Assembly (NCBI GenBank): GCA_038373865.1
Contig: JAXGGA010002253.1
Coordinates: 62,001-126,000, forward strand
From: Uloborus plumipes
Lineage: Eukaryota > Arthropoda > Arachnida > Araneae > Uloboridae
DNA: 64,000 nt
Direction of reading: 5' to 3'
The notes under the pieces: model-generated
Database searches by the model: none
What the model saw: only the letters and a program-made list of their open reading frames with translations
What the model was told of the DNA's origin: nothing
Shown here: in pieces, positions 21,931-32,547 of the stretch
Layout of the letters: the number at the start of each line of letters is the position of its first letter
Numbering within the stretch: position 1 is the stretch's first letter
Program-made: the position numbers and the translations under genes

Positions 21931-22199
21931 GCCTCACTCAGCAGCAAAATAGGGAGATTGGGGACAATACCACACAGAAAAAAAAAAGAATCACTAATTT
22001 CGCCTTTGAATAAGACCTCGGGTTACCTCCTGATGACAAACAAAAACTTCGCACTTTCTCACAAAACCGCAGACGATAATAATTTATTGAGAAGAAGAGG
22101 AACGTCTTTGCCCAAAGGGAGGTTGTTAAGATTGGAATGTAGGTAGCACGAGGTATAGAAAGGGCGGGAAAGAGAGAGAAAGAAAAAAGATCAAACCAA

Positions 22200-22440
22200 C
22201 CCCACTAACTCGTTTCTCAAACGCATCAAGATCTAGAAAACACAGTCGATCTCTATCTCTACGAAGAAGCGAGCAGATGAGGAGGAATATAGATCGAAAG
22301 ATGCGATTCGCGGTTACCGAGAACTCAAAATGACGTCAGAGATGACGTTACAGATGGGGCAGACGATCATGTTGCTTTTTAAACTAAGCGACTCATTTAT
22401 TTTCTGTGCGGTAAGATAAAACATATGCGCATGCGGCAAC
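22200..22440. promoter_or_regulatory. promoter-like patch with CRE and NRF1-like motifs
   Basis: A locally CpG-containing stretch holds TGACGTCA (about 22331) followed by GATGACGTTACAG, and ATGCGCATGCGGC (about 22424), close to the NRF1 palindrome. It lies 1.6 kb upstream of the secreted-protein gene, whose first known exon needs an upstream non-coding exon, so it is a candidate promoter for that minus-strand gene. Plus-strand use is also possible. Inference from motifs only. Confidence 0.3.
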
Positions 22441-22975
22441 TGAGCCTGGTTTTGTTCTAAGCAATGTTTACAAAGTGAGGGAATTTAAATTTTACAGTTT
22501 TGTAATTTTTAAGACAAATGTATCTCAATCGTTTGAACTGACAGGATTTTTCTAGCAGAAGTGTGGTAACTCGATAGCTTTCAGAACTTATTGTCATACT
22601 TAAATAGTTTGATATCTGTCAAACATGTTAAGAAACACTTTAAACCAAAACGAAAAATAGAATCTGAGCTTTTGTGAGCTTCCTTACAGATTCGGGCCTC
22701 AGTACTTGAAGGCTTAACTATATGCAAATACTGCTTAAGGGAGCCCTGAACTTTAATTTTTGGTAAAGGGTTGGCAGGGGGAGATTCGATTTAGCAAATA
22801 CAACTCCGAATTTTACAGAAAGATAAAATGTGAGCATGAACACACATCTTGATCCAGTTAGAATTTACACTAAGCATCATATAATAATAATAACAATAAA
22901 ACAATAAAAAGGCATCCCATTGGGGAACACCTGCAATTTATGCAAATATATTGCTCGTTCTGCTCCCACGAGCAA

Positions 22976-23424
22976 GGGCGGATCCAGAAATTTTTGTAAG
23001 GGGGGGGCGGGGTCAAGTTTCAGTTGCCAGTGTTATACCTCATAAAAGTATCGGTTAAGTGGAAGGAAAACGAAGCGTGAAAAATGTAAACTTTCAAAAT
23101 ATCATACAATATTGCACAGCAAGTTTTTTTTTCTAAATAATATTCTATAAAATTAACTTTATAATTATTTTGATAAACATTTACTCTCAGGAAAACTATA
23201 AATATGAAATTCGTAAATTGTCTTCATGCAACTAATTTTGGAATTATAAAATTCTACAAGCGAATAAAACTTAAAATTTTTTACTCATATGTAATACATA
23301 TATAAAATATTTGCTTCATTGAAAGCAAGATTGATAATGGCTGCGCAACTAGTAAAATTTGTTTCTTATTACAGAGGGGTCAGCTGACCCTTTGACCACC
23401 CCCTGAATCCTCCCTTCTTCAGGT
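22976..23424. mobile_element. hAT-like fragment
   Basis: CAAGGGCGGATCCAG followed by a G-run opens the segment, and CCCCCTGAATCCTCCCTTC, an approximate complement, closes it. These resemble CAGGGGCGGATC-type hAT ends elsewhere in this window. I could not find matching flanking 8-mers, so the boundaries are soft. Confidence 0.4.
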
Positions 23425-23699
23425 GAGAACAATGTCAGTGATTTTTTCTGCAGCATGTGGTTTTTTTTTTATTATTTATTTATTTATTTAGGTATTTTTC
23501 TTAACAATAATCTATGACCCAATTAAAGCATCTCTCCAACTAAATAAGGTCTCAATTTCTCATGAAACATGTTTTTTTTTTTTTTTAATTTAAGATATAT
23601 GTGATTATAGCTATGACAAGTATAAAGCTATTTTTACCACAATAAAAGTCGCTAAAGTATTTCAATAATAATAATAATAATTTAGAAAGAGGGCATTCG

Positions 23700-23890
23700 G
23701 TTCCCCTAGCATTTTCGGGCCGAAGTTCGGGAAAACTTCCCTCGCCGAGGTACGCGAGCTAGACTCATCGATCCCTGCGGGATCAATTCTCGGAAAGGAT
23801 GAAGTGATGCGGAGGATTTTCCTGCGAATCCGGACTTTTCATTTACGCAGAAGAGAGATTTGTAGTTCAGGAAGTTTGCGTCTAAAAAAC
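23700..23890. other. local GC-rich patch of unknown nature
   Basis: CpG-bearing sequence (for example TTCGGGCCGAAGTTCGGG, CTCGCCGAGGTACGCGAGC) stands out from the AT-rich surroundings. The minus-strand frame 23706-23915 has no motif. It could be a UTR, promoter or captured DNA; I see nothing decisive. Confidence 0.25.
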
Positions 23891-23946
23891 GCAGTAATAT
23901 AAAATACACACACACGCTCCCCCCGCCCCATATACATATTTATCTA

Positions 23947-24295
23947 CACTGTCAAAAATGAATGTTGTTTTTACAGTATGATACAGCTAATTATACAGTA
24001 ATAAACTGTAAAAATTGCTAATTTTACAGTAATAAACTGCAAAATTGCTAATTTTACAGTTAATTACTGTGCATTATACAACAGTTTTAAACTGGCACCT
24101 CTGTTGCCAGTATTATACTGTTGTTTTACAGTATAATACAGCTAAATTTTAAGGAAATAAACTAAAATTTCAACTTTGCAGTAAGAAACTGTAAAATTGC
24201 TAGTTTTACAGTTTATTACTGTGCATTTTAGTTTTAAATTGGAACCTAGATTGCCAGTATTATACTGTAAAAACAAAAGTTCATCTTCTGCAGTG
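23947..24295. mobile_element. TA-flanked palindromic MITE, family A copy 3
   Basis: Starts CACTGTCAAAAATGAATG and ends GTTCATCTTCTGCAGTG. The left TA is present and the right TA is mutated to CG. The interior has ACAGTATGATACAGC and repeated CTAATTTTACAGTAATAAAC-like units. Confidence 0.75.
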
Positions 24296-24526
24296 CGAGA
24301 AAACCGAAATTAGAGTATATAATTAAAAATTGGAGAGTAATTTCATCGATGATTCACAGAGAAAGTTCGGTCTTTTGTCGATGTCTAGTGTTTGAATGTT
24401 GATATTCGCCGGCTAATGTCGACATTCACCGTGTTTAGGACCTTTTCAGTGACACACACGCACTTTGCATCTGCAATACGCGCACAGGCGTGTTATTTGA
24501 AACGTAACATTTTAGTGTGTGTTTGC

Positions 24527-25153
24527 CAGGACTCGACAAAGCGGGCCCAGCCCGAAAAAACCCACTCGGGTTTTTCGGGAGGGCCCACTCGAAAAAACCC
24601 ACTATGTCGCGAAAGTGGGGTTTTTCAAAATTTACTGAATGTATTGAAAACATTTATTTTCGAAACAAACTAAATATTACGAATATTTGATCAATACTAG
24701 GCCCAGAAATTGGTCAGTTTAGTTATAATATTTAGTCCTGCTTAAAATGTATAAGAAATAAAACTATAGGTGAATTTCCCATTATATTTGCTTTTTTTCT
24801 AATACTTAGAAGATCAAAATAATTATTCCAATCTATAAATTCAATTCAATATCAGTTTAAAATACAATATCAATTTAAAAATTCAACTGAGTGTATTTGC
24901 TTCAGTACAATACTGTTTTTAAATTTGTGCAATAAGAATTTTTTAGGAGGTCACAGTGACCTCTCTTCAGAACTGCTCTGATTCTATGAAAAGTAAAAGT
25001 AAACGTAGGTGCACAAATGGCACAAATGGTAGGTGTGTTTGAATGAGAATGATCGTAAAATTATTCTTTAAAATACCCGAAAAGCCCGGGTTTTCATCAA
25101 AAACCCAGATGGCCTGGGCTTTATAAGAAAAACCCGAGTTTTTTCAAACCCTG
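24527..25153. mobile_element. hAT-like non-autonomous element, approximate TSD
   Basis: The left end CAGGACTCGACAAAGCGGGC and the right end AAAAAACCCGAGTTTTTTC..ACCCTG carry inverted CCCGAAAAAACCC/GGGTTTTTCGGG words. Flanking 8-mers GTGTTTGC and GTGTTTTT agree at six of eight positions. The plus frame 24392-24673 and minus frame 24435-24653 run through it without any motif. Confidence 0.5.
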
Positions 25154-25231
25154 GTGTTTTTGTGTGTGTCCGGATGCAAAGTAATTTCTTCCTTCGTTAT
25201 TAATAACACTGTTCGACAAAAAAAAACCTTG

Positions 25232-25540
25232 AAAATGCTTCTGGTATTTTGAAGGCTGATTCTTATGTAAAATGACCCCCTGAATCCGAATATGACCCCC
25301 GTTTTCCCCCATCACGTCCCAATTTTTTTTAAAACGCCCCCCCTTTTTTTTCATTTTTCCTTAGTTTCAGGGCTATTATATTTTTTTTGGAGGGGAAAGG
25401 AGCCTTATATTCACCAATAAATTTTTTGAAGGTCAAGAGAGACTCAAAGTTTAAAATCATGAGCACCGAGAAAAAATAGGGGAACTTGGGGGGGGCGTGG
25501 CCCCCCAAAATATTTGAAAAATCACCAAAAACGATCTTTT
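25232..25540. repeat. dispersed repeat, family B copy 2
   Basis: Contains CCTGAATCCGAATATGACC, CCCCCATCAC and the trailing poly-G/ATATTTGAAAAATC..GATCTTTTT in the order of 20755-21090. This copy ends in a G-run plus GGCGTGGCCCCCCAAAATATT. Confidence 0.6.
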
Positions 25541-26489
25541 TATTCTAGTTTCTTTAAAAAGACCTTTAAAACATTTTTTTCGGTGCAGAACCAGAGTATA
25601 GGATCTCTTCAAATTCCTAAAATAGTCATTTAAATTTCTCATAATCAATCAGTCCGGTTTACACAAAAAACAGCTACGGATTAAAAATCAAGGACCAAAC
25701 AGAGGAGGGAAAAAATACAAATCACAAGATCTGTATCAGAAAAGACTTACGTTGAAAATTTTTGTTCATTTAGATTTTACACTTTTAAATATTTATTGTC
25801 ATAAATTATACCTTGTGTAACGAGAGGAGGCGGCCGAAAGTGAAATAAATTTCCCCCTCTCCGCACTTTCCCCCTGGTGGTTGTCATAGTTACGGCGCTG
25901 TGAACTTTTTTCCCACTTAGCTTTTGCAACAATGGTTAAATGCAAATGGTTTAAATTGTTTTGTGCGTAAACTATTTTTCAACCAACGTAAAAAGAATAC
26001 TTTTTGAAGTATTTATATAACGGATACTCATGATGGCAGGTCTTGCTAAAACAAACTATTTAGCACTAGATTTGTTAGAAAGCGTTGAGAAATAACTGAG
26101 ATATGAGAACATAAATAAAAGCGTACGCCTAATTCAATAAACATAAAATAAATGAAATGCCTCAACAGCAGTGTATAAAAAAAAGAGGGAAACTGTTGTC
26201 TTTGGTGCGGTTTCCATGGAGAAGATGCAAAATTTCTAAAATTGATACGCCTCTTTAAAAGTAACCGAGTATAGACATTTTTGACGCATCTATTTATGAA
26301 TTTAAAACAGGAAGTTTTAACGTTTAAAATGTTTAACTTGTTTTATACTTATGTTTTTATTTCGATTGTCTTGCTACTGCAAATGGATTTTTTATTTGGA
26401 GCGCAACATTTTAAAATAAATAAAACTATAAACGGAAAGTTCGCCCCAGTCCTTGACTTTAACTAAATTTTTATCATTGCATTTCTATT
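25541..26489. other. intergenic, no gene seen
   Basis: AT-rich sequence with one short less AT-rich block near 25825-25905 (GAGGAGGCGGCCGAAAG). The 61-codon frame at 26281-26466 (+) is AT-rich and starts at a TTG; I do not call it. Confidence 0.5.
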
Positions 26490-26911
26490 CTTTGCCATTT
26501 TTTGAATTTTTCAGTATAATACTGAAAGCAGATTTTTCAGTTTAAAACTAAAATAGCACAGTAATAAACTGGAAAACTAGCAATTTTACAGTTTATTACT
26601 GCAAAATTAGCAATTTTACAGTTTATTACCATAAAATTAGCTGTATTATATTGTAAAACAATAGTATAATACTGGAAGCAGAGGTTCTAGTTTAAAAACT
26701 GTAAAATGAACAGTAATAAATTCTAAAATTAGCAATTTTATAGTTACTGCTTAATTAGCAATTTTATAGTTACTGCTTAATTAGCAATTATACAGTTTAC
26801 TACTATTTAATTAGCAATTTTACAGTTTACTACTGGTTAATTAGCAATTTTACAGTTTATTACTGTAAAATTAGCTGTATTATACTGTAAAAACAACATT
26901 TATTTTTTGCA
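26490..26911. mobile_element. palindromic MITE, family A copy 4 (expanded array)
   Basis: Tandem and inverted TAGCAATTTTACAGTTTATTACTG-like units (shown here as TTAGCAATTTTACAGTTTA) occur at least six times, bounded by CAGTATAATACTG words and a right end ACAACATTTATTTTTTGCA. The left terminus is decayed. It lies downstream of the possible small gene at 27013. Confidence 0.6.
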
Positions 26912-26991
26912 ACGAATTCCAAGACCTCAATGACACGTGCAAAAGCAAACATTGGCATTCTATTTTTATCTTTACTTCTGAAGACGACGCC

Positions 26992-26997
26992 TTTATT
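26992..26997 (-). promoter_or_regulatory. polyadenylation signal AATAAA
   Basis: On the minus strand TTTAATAAAGG begins about 14 nt after the stop of the 27013-27240 frame. This close placement supports a real 3' end for that frame. Confidence 0.4.
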
Positions 26998-27012
26998 AAA
27001 TGGAAAACTAAT

Positions 27013-27240
27013 CTAATCACCGCCGTATCCTGCATGTTTCTTGAGGTCACGCAATTTATGCCAAAAGCACTGACACACAGCCCACGTTCCAGTGATAGGT
27101 AAATACTTGTAGGAAATCCAAGTTGTCGCTTCGCCCTGCGAGAGTTCTTGTTTCAGTTGAAGATAATATTCTAATGGGAAAATGCTGTTAACTAATTGAA
27201 GAGTATTCAACTCGGGCACGGTGGGCATGTTGTTTTGCAT
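27013..27240 (-). CDS. possible small single-exon gene, 75 aa, unknown
   Basis: ATG at 27240, with an in-frame TGA six bases upstream, opens a 75-codon frame ending TAG. Composition is less AT-biased and more protein-like than neighbouring frames (starts MQNNMPTVPELNTLQLVN; middle TTWISYKYLPITGTWAVC; end LRDLKKHAGYGGD). A second Met five codons in is an alternative start. AATAAA follows within 20 nt and a CCAAT/CRE-bearing patch lies 0.4 kb upstream, with a small hAT insertion between. I do not recognise the family. It could be a genuine short gene, a last exon or a retrocopy fragment. Confidence 0.35.
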   Translation of the reverse strand: MQNNMPTVPELNTLQLVNSIFPLEYYLQLKQELSQGEATTWISYKYLPITGTWAVCQCFWHKLRDLKKHAGYGGD

Positions 27241-27339
27241 TATTCATAAACGCGACTTTTACTACTTTTGCAATATTGGGTACTTTTTTGTTAGCCCTTT
27301 TGCGTTCTCGTTTCTTGATATCGCAACAGCGTGTATGCC

Positions 27340-27548
27340 CAGGGCCCGATTAAAATATTACGGCGCCCTAGGCTAAATACTTTTTTGGGGCCCCCTGTAC
27401 TGAGGCTTTACAATTTTAGGCATTGCATCAACAAAATTTAGCCATTGACGAGAACAATTTTGGCCATTTGGGGGCCCCTAAATTGAATGGGGCCCTAGGC
27501 CATGGTCTAGTCGGCCTATTCAGTAATCAGGCATAAGGGTAATACCTG
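27340..27548. mobile_element. small hAT MITE with exact 8-bp TSD
   Basis: Starts CAGGGCCCGATT and ends AATACCTG; TGTATGCC flanks it on both sides (27332-27339, 27549-27556). Internal inverted words GGCGCCCTAGGC and GGGGCCCTAGGCC. 209 bp, non-coding. Confidence 0.8.
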
Positions 27549-27599
27549 TGTATGCCAGGACTCTAACCAGACAATTGTTTTGCGGAGAGTTCTATACTA

Positions 27600-27765
27600 C
27601 TCTGCAACGTTTCTTGACAACATCGTGACGTTTGCGTGACGTTAGTCTATGAAAAACGAGCTAGATAAAACGTCACAGCCTACTTGGCGAATTAGAGGAG
27701 ATCGCTGACTGCTTGTGAGCTCTTATTGGCTCCGCCCGTAGTGACGTTCAGTGTCAAGTTAAGTT
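27600..27765. promoter_or_regulatory. promoter-like patch: CRE half-sites, CCAAT box, GC box
   Basis: Four TGACG/CGTCA words (about 27626, 27637, 27671 and 27742), an ATTGGCTCCGCCC stretch (inverted CCAAT plus GC box, 27725-27737) and a TTCAGT initiator-like word just after fall within 150 bp in otherwise AT-rich DNA. It could serve the minus-strand frame at 27240 or an unseen plus-strand transcript. Motif-based inference. Confidence 0.35.
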
Positions 27766-28030
27766 GCTTTCTAGGATACCAACACATTTCTCGGGAAATC
27801 TATATTTCATGTTCTATATTCTTTTGCTTTATTGCTTTTTGTTGCAGCAGATGCTTAAGGAGCATTAACATGAAAAATAAAATAATAACATATCTTACCA
27901 ATGAAGGAAAAAATTATTATGTGTACAAAGCATCTTTGCCCCAGTTAAAAAGGTGTATTGTTGTGTATAAAATTATGTTTGCAAAGCCCACAATACAGAA
28001 AAAAAATGCAGGTAAATCCATTTTATATAA

Positions 28031-28116
28031 TTTGTACTATCATTCAATAATGATAGTACAAATCTTATATTTTCTTATTTACTTTTCAAATGAAATTGAA
28101 AAGTAAATAAGAAAAT
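28031..28116. repeat. two adjacent perfect hairpins
   Basis: 28031-28062 is TTTGTACTATCATT, a 4-nt loop and its exact complement (14-bp arms). 28070-28115 is TTTTCTTATTTACTTTTCAA, a 6-nt loop and its exact complement (20-bp arms, 21 counting the next pair). Both lie in the inner part of a hAT-like end that closes at 28243. Confidence 0.9.
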
Positions 28117-28243
28117 TAAGAATGAAATAGTAATAATATTATTTTTCAGAAGAAAAGGGCATTAAAAACCATTTTCTGGAATAGGTTTGAAAAAAATCGG
28201 AGGGGTTTAAGCCCTAAATACCCACCCCTTAAGTACGGCCCTG
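28117..28243 (-). mobile_element. right end of a CAGGGCCGTA-type hAT element
   Basis: On the minus strand it opens CAGGGCCGTACTTAAGGGG and continues with TTAAACCCCTCCGA, like the complete element at 50891-51473 (CAGGGCCGTATTTAAGGG, CAAACCCCCTCCGA). No partner end or TSD was found to the left, so the copy is truncated or rearranged; the hairpins at 28031-28116 may belong to it. Confidence 0.6.
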
Positions 28244-28879
28244 ATTTATACTGCTTATGTCTGCTTTTAAATTTTTATTTAAAATTGTTCGGCTGCTTTA
28301 GACGTAACCAAAAGATATCAGCAGCAATTTTTGCGTCTTGTAATCAAGAAATCACACACCTACTTTATTTCATACTTTTAAATGTGAACCAAGCGAAAGT
28401 CTTTATAGATTAAAGGATGGAAATATTCTTTAGATTATTATTGTTTCATTGGCTTTTTAATTTCATTTATATTTTTAGTTTGAAATTTATTTGAAGTTAA
28501 ATTTCTTGAAATTTAAAACATATTTACTCGTTACCTATCATTTAAAAAATAAATAAATAAAATAAATAAAGAAATAAATAATATTTTAAAAAATATTTTT
28601 GCTGTATTATAATTAATTGCGAATAGAAAGCTTATCATCTGCACTCAGTATGGCAAAATGCACATTTGTATGTTCGAATTAAAAAAAAATTTTGAACAAG
28701 TATATGGTAGGAAAAAAAAAGAGCTTGAAAACTGATAACTTGACTTGAACCATAGAAAACTTCGAAAAATTGTATTGGTTGAAAAGTTTCAAAAACCCAA
28801 AATCTATAAATCTATGCTTAGGTAATGTGCCTATTAATTAAATTAAGTTTTCGGCAAATAAACAATCATCGTGGTTACA

Positions 28880-29590
28880 TATTACCCAGATAATCTAATA
28901 AAATAACTTTTTGGCAACAAACACTTTCACAAACGGGTACGAAACATAGTATATTGGATCATTTATAAATGTAATAACGGAGCATGATGCTTAGAAAAAG
29001 TTATAAGACTAATGTTATAACGGTACAGAGAAGTTAGAAAACTAACTACGTAATGGAACTAGGAAAAAGTAGGAAATTTTCAAGTTACCTAGGTAATTTG
29101 GGAAACGGAACTATTTTTGGAACTCAAACGGATTTTTCAAGTTTATCAGCATATACTAAATAATCTAGTAGAACAACTTTTCCGAAGAAAATTTAAAAGC
29201 AAATATTTTAACAAATCGGTGCGAAACAATGTGTTACCCTAACTAAAACTTAAAAGCGAGTCGAAAAATGAAATATCAAAACATGATGTTCAAAAACACG
29301 GTTAGAAACAATAATTTTAAAAAGGTACATGATGTTAGAAAATTGTAGGAAAGGAACGTATCCGCTAGATGATTTGCAGATTACCTAGGTAATTTAGGAA
29401 ACGAAACAATTTTCAGCGCGTAAACTGACTTGGCACATGACCTAGATAATTAAATAATTTGGAAGATTAACTGTTTTCCGGCAACAAACACTTCAACTAA
29501 CGGGCACGAAACATAGTGTGATGCTCCAACTAAAACTTAAAGAGCGTGTATAAATGTAATGATGGAACATGATGTTTAGAAACACCTGTC
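28880..29590. repeat. diverged tandem repeat, period about 285 bp, 2.5 units
   Basis: AACGGGTACGAAACATAG (about 28933), AATCGGTGCGAAACAATG (about 29213) and AACGGGCACGAAACATAG (about 29499) mark the units. Each is followed by AACTAAAACTTAAA, a GAACATGATGTT-like block and ATTACCTAGGTAATTT. Old satellite-like array. Confidence 0.75.
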
Positions 29591-31740
29591 TTTGTCCGTT
29601 AGTAAAATATCTGTCACAACTCAAGCGAATACCGGAAAGTGCTAACGAGAACGCTATGAAAACCTTTTTTTTTTTTTAACCAAATTCAAAACTGAGATGT
29701 CGAAATCAGGAGAAGGCGTTGTTCTCTTATTAAAGTGAGATTCGCAGAATATTACGTGCAAGTGACCGCATACGCAATAAGAAAGAAGGAAGGAGTAGGC
29801 AGAGAAAGAAAGAGAAAAAAATCATCGCTGTAATTATACGAGTATTCAAATTATGGCCGTTTACTTGCGGCACTATGTGGCAATACCAACTTTTTTTTAT
29901 AAGGACTCTAATATTATTCTCTCTTTGAAACTGGCAACGCGTAGGATGGATAAATATCGCTCTAGGCTGAAATCGTCTGATGCAACATGATTTGCTGCGA
30001 TGAACGTGGCTCGTGAGACAATGGAACGGCGGAATAAGTGTATTCGCATCTAAAAATTTCTAATTAACGATATGTCAGGCCAATACGAGTGATTTATATG
30101 TTTCCATAACTCGACTTAAATGGCCGCGCATTTTCGTGAGTAAAGGACAAAAGAGAAATTAATACTTTTCCTGTGCGCAATTGTTTTTCCTGTTTTTCAG
30201 GATAAAAGAGGGCATGAAATTCTAATGGAAACAATTAATCACTTTAAAGGTCAACGACGATTGGATGTGACACTATTTGCTATTGTAACTATTTTGGTAG
30301 GACAAAAGAAAAAAAAACTGTATTAAGCTATTTTAAAAGATGATATAATGAGCAATTGGAAAGTTTTTCCTTTTTTTTTTTCATTTAGAACCAATATTCC
30401 CGTAAAACGTTTGAAGTAAAAAAAGGAAAAAAGGCGTAATGCATCGTAAAACCAGCATCCAACACAAAAAAGAGTTAAAAATAAATGAAATAATTGAACA
30501 AATATTGAAAAAATTTTAAAAAATGGAATACAGGGCTTAGAAATGGAAGAAATGTGTTACAGTGTGTCTGTCCTCCCCTCCACCTAATAACTTTTGAAGG
30601 AATCATATTCAAATAAACTTGACGAGGACACCTCATTCCCATATTTCATTTTTTGTCCCCCCCCCCTTTTTTTTTTGAACAGTTCAAAAAACGTAAAATT
30701 CACACTTACGGAAAAATTTAAGGCAAACATGGATCCCAAATTTAAAGGAGGACTTGCTTCAAATAAAGTTGGGTAGAAAAAAGCTCTTGACGAGGAATAT
30801 GAACGAAAAAATATTTTCTAATTCGGCAATTTAAAGAATATGAAGTATATGTTATAAAAAATTCAAAAATGTAATATTAGCGGCAGCAGGAGAATTTCAA
30901 CCCTTTTTTATTTAAGAACCCAACAGCAATAAAAATTATTTCTTAATTCCAAAATTTTAAGAAAATTGTGCAAATTTTGAATTCATTCTTAATTTTTGGT
31001 TTTAATAAAGAGGAAAAAAAGCGAATGTAAATATCGTGTAGATCGACCAGTCAGTGAAGAGAATTTCGTTTTCAAAAATTCATAGCAGCGTTAAAAATCG
31101 TTGTATTTGCCACATGGCAGTAGAAACACTTTAGCTGATATATGTAATTGTTTTTTAAAATATTGCGCGAATTTTTAGGGTTCTGAATCAGGTTTTTTGG
31201 GGGGTTGAAAGGGAAAAAAGTGCTCAGACCCAGTGAAATGAGCACCCCAAACAAAAGACAAACGCAACACTTTCTAGCTGATTTCTTTTGGGAAATGCAT
31301 AGAAGGAAGCGACTACTGCCTGTTTACCCAAGAAAAATGTTTTTTTAATTTATTTTTCCAAGAAAATTACGAGGTGTTCATTGATTGCAAGTGTTCATTC
31401 ACTGTGGTCGGTCTACTTTACTATTTCACGCAAACTTAGCACTGGCGAAAGTTAAAGATTGACTGACTAAATTAGAACGAAGTGAATTTATTCAATACCT
31501 CATCAAGAGTAATCTCTCCTATAGGAGATATTCATTCAACGCTCATATCATTTTATTGTAAAATAAGGATAATTGAGAAGTTGAGATTTTTTTCCTTCCT
31601 TTTTTTTCTTTATTTTTATACCCTAGGAAACGAAAACTAAAAGGAAATTCCGAGTGCTTTATTTTTTACCTGAAAGAAGGAGCAGCAAACGATTCTATTT
31701 TTGATGAAAATCAATTTTTTTTTTTTTTTGGATTCTCTTA
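29591..31740. other. intergenic, no supported gene
   Basis: Slightly less AT-rich at 29700-30130, then AT-rich with T and A runs. Isolated acceptor-like sites (for example CTGTTTTTCAG near 30200) were not matched by a donor and an open frame. The frames at 30594-30776 and 31072-31254 lack motifs. Confidence 0.5.
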
Positions 31741-31807
31741 TCTATATACATAAAAGACTACTTTTGTATGCGTATGTCCGGGGTAAACTTCAAACTACTG
31801 AACCGAT

Positions 31808-32094
31808 AGTAGCGTGAAAAGGCCGTTTCTGCCGCAGGAGGTGCAGGTGCAGGGATGTGCAGGGTCCTGCACCTCCCAATCTTCCCCCTGCACCTCCCCC
31901 CCCCCACCCTGGGTTGAGTTGTTTAGGGGCTGCTGCTTGGGGTTGAGTTGTTTTCAGGGCCGCCGGGAGTTTTACACGTTGAAGAAGGTTATGAGGCTTT
32001 TTTTCGAATGGCAACACCTTTTCTGGTTGCTATGACAACCAAATATTTAGGTTTCTTTGAATGGCAACACTTGTTGTGTTTTTGGGGCCGCCGG
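31808..32094 (+). repeat. left terminal inverted repeat of the Maverick-like element
   Basis: 287 bp matching the reverse complement of 41357-41638. The only difference I see is a run of ten C here against five there. It contains a GGTGCAGGTGCAGGGATG block and its partial complement CCCTGCACCTCC, a GGTTGAGTTGTTT direct repeat, and AATGGCAACAC words. Identity ends at GGGGCCGCCGG. Confidence 0.92.
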
Positions 32095-32240
32095 TTTAAA
32101 GTCCTGCTGCTACTGAGTTTCGGTTTCGGAATGGAATTTAGTTTTTCTGGAATGGCAACAGTTGGTTACCATAGCAACCAAAGTTTCTATTTCGGGGAAT
32201 GGCAACAGGAGATCACCGTAGCAACCAGAGTTTCTCTTTT
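32025..32240. promoter_or_regulatory. X-box (RFX-type) palindromes in the left subterminal region
   Basis: GGTTGCTATGACAACC (32025-32040), GGTTACCATAGCAACC (32164-32179) and GATCACCGTAGCAACC (32211-32226) fit the RFX X-box form GTTRCCATRGCAAC to differing degrees. They alternate with GAATGGCAACA words at a spacing of roughly 45-60 bp. The same palindrome recurs at 41286-41301 and 41411-41426. RFX binding is inference; they could equally be sites for a replication protein. Confidence 0.4.
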
Positions 32241-32464
32241 AGGGAATGGCAACACTTGTGTAATATTTTACAGAGTTAATTTCAATCGTGGCGCCATCTA
32301 CGAGGATTTTGTTTAACCTTAAGATTACTTTATTTTATTTTACTGACTCTGAATATTTTCTGGAATTTAATTTTATTCTAGGCGCTCGTGGCGCCATCTA
32401 TTGAGTGAACGAATTTAATTCTTTTTTTTTTCATTTCGGGACTTTGAATATTTTTCGCTGATTG

Positions 32465-32547
32465 GGGGTGAGTTTCGAACATGCGGCCTTCGGATCCAAA
32501 AAGTATTGATGCTTCAATTGACCGCGCGCTTTGTCAATTGAGCCACC
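32465..32547 (-). repeat. tRNA-derived (SINE-like) segment, left
   Basis: On the minus strand GTGGCTCAATTGACAAAGCG resembles a tRNA 5' part with an A box, and CATGTTCGAAACTC about 55 nt later resembles a B box. Stems are not convincingly paired, so it is a tRNA-like SINE head or tRNA pseudogene, not a tRNA. The downstream body (GAATTAAATTCGTTCACTC, then GATGGCGCCACGAG) recurs beside the right-hand copy. Confidence 0.55.

Noticed and set aside
31790..32035. Pro/Ala-rich frames on both strands repeated at 41434-41649
   Set aside because: They are the two copies of the terminal inverted repeat read in each direction. Similarity reflects the repeat, not protein conservation, and frames break at the C-run difference.
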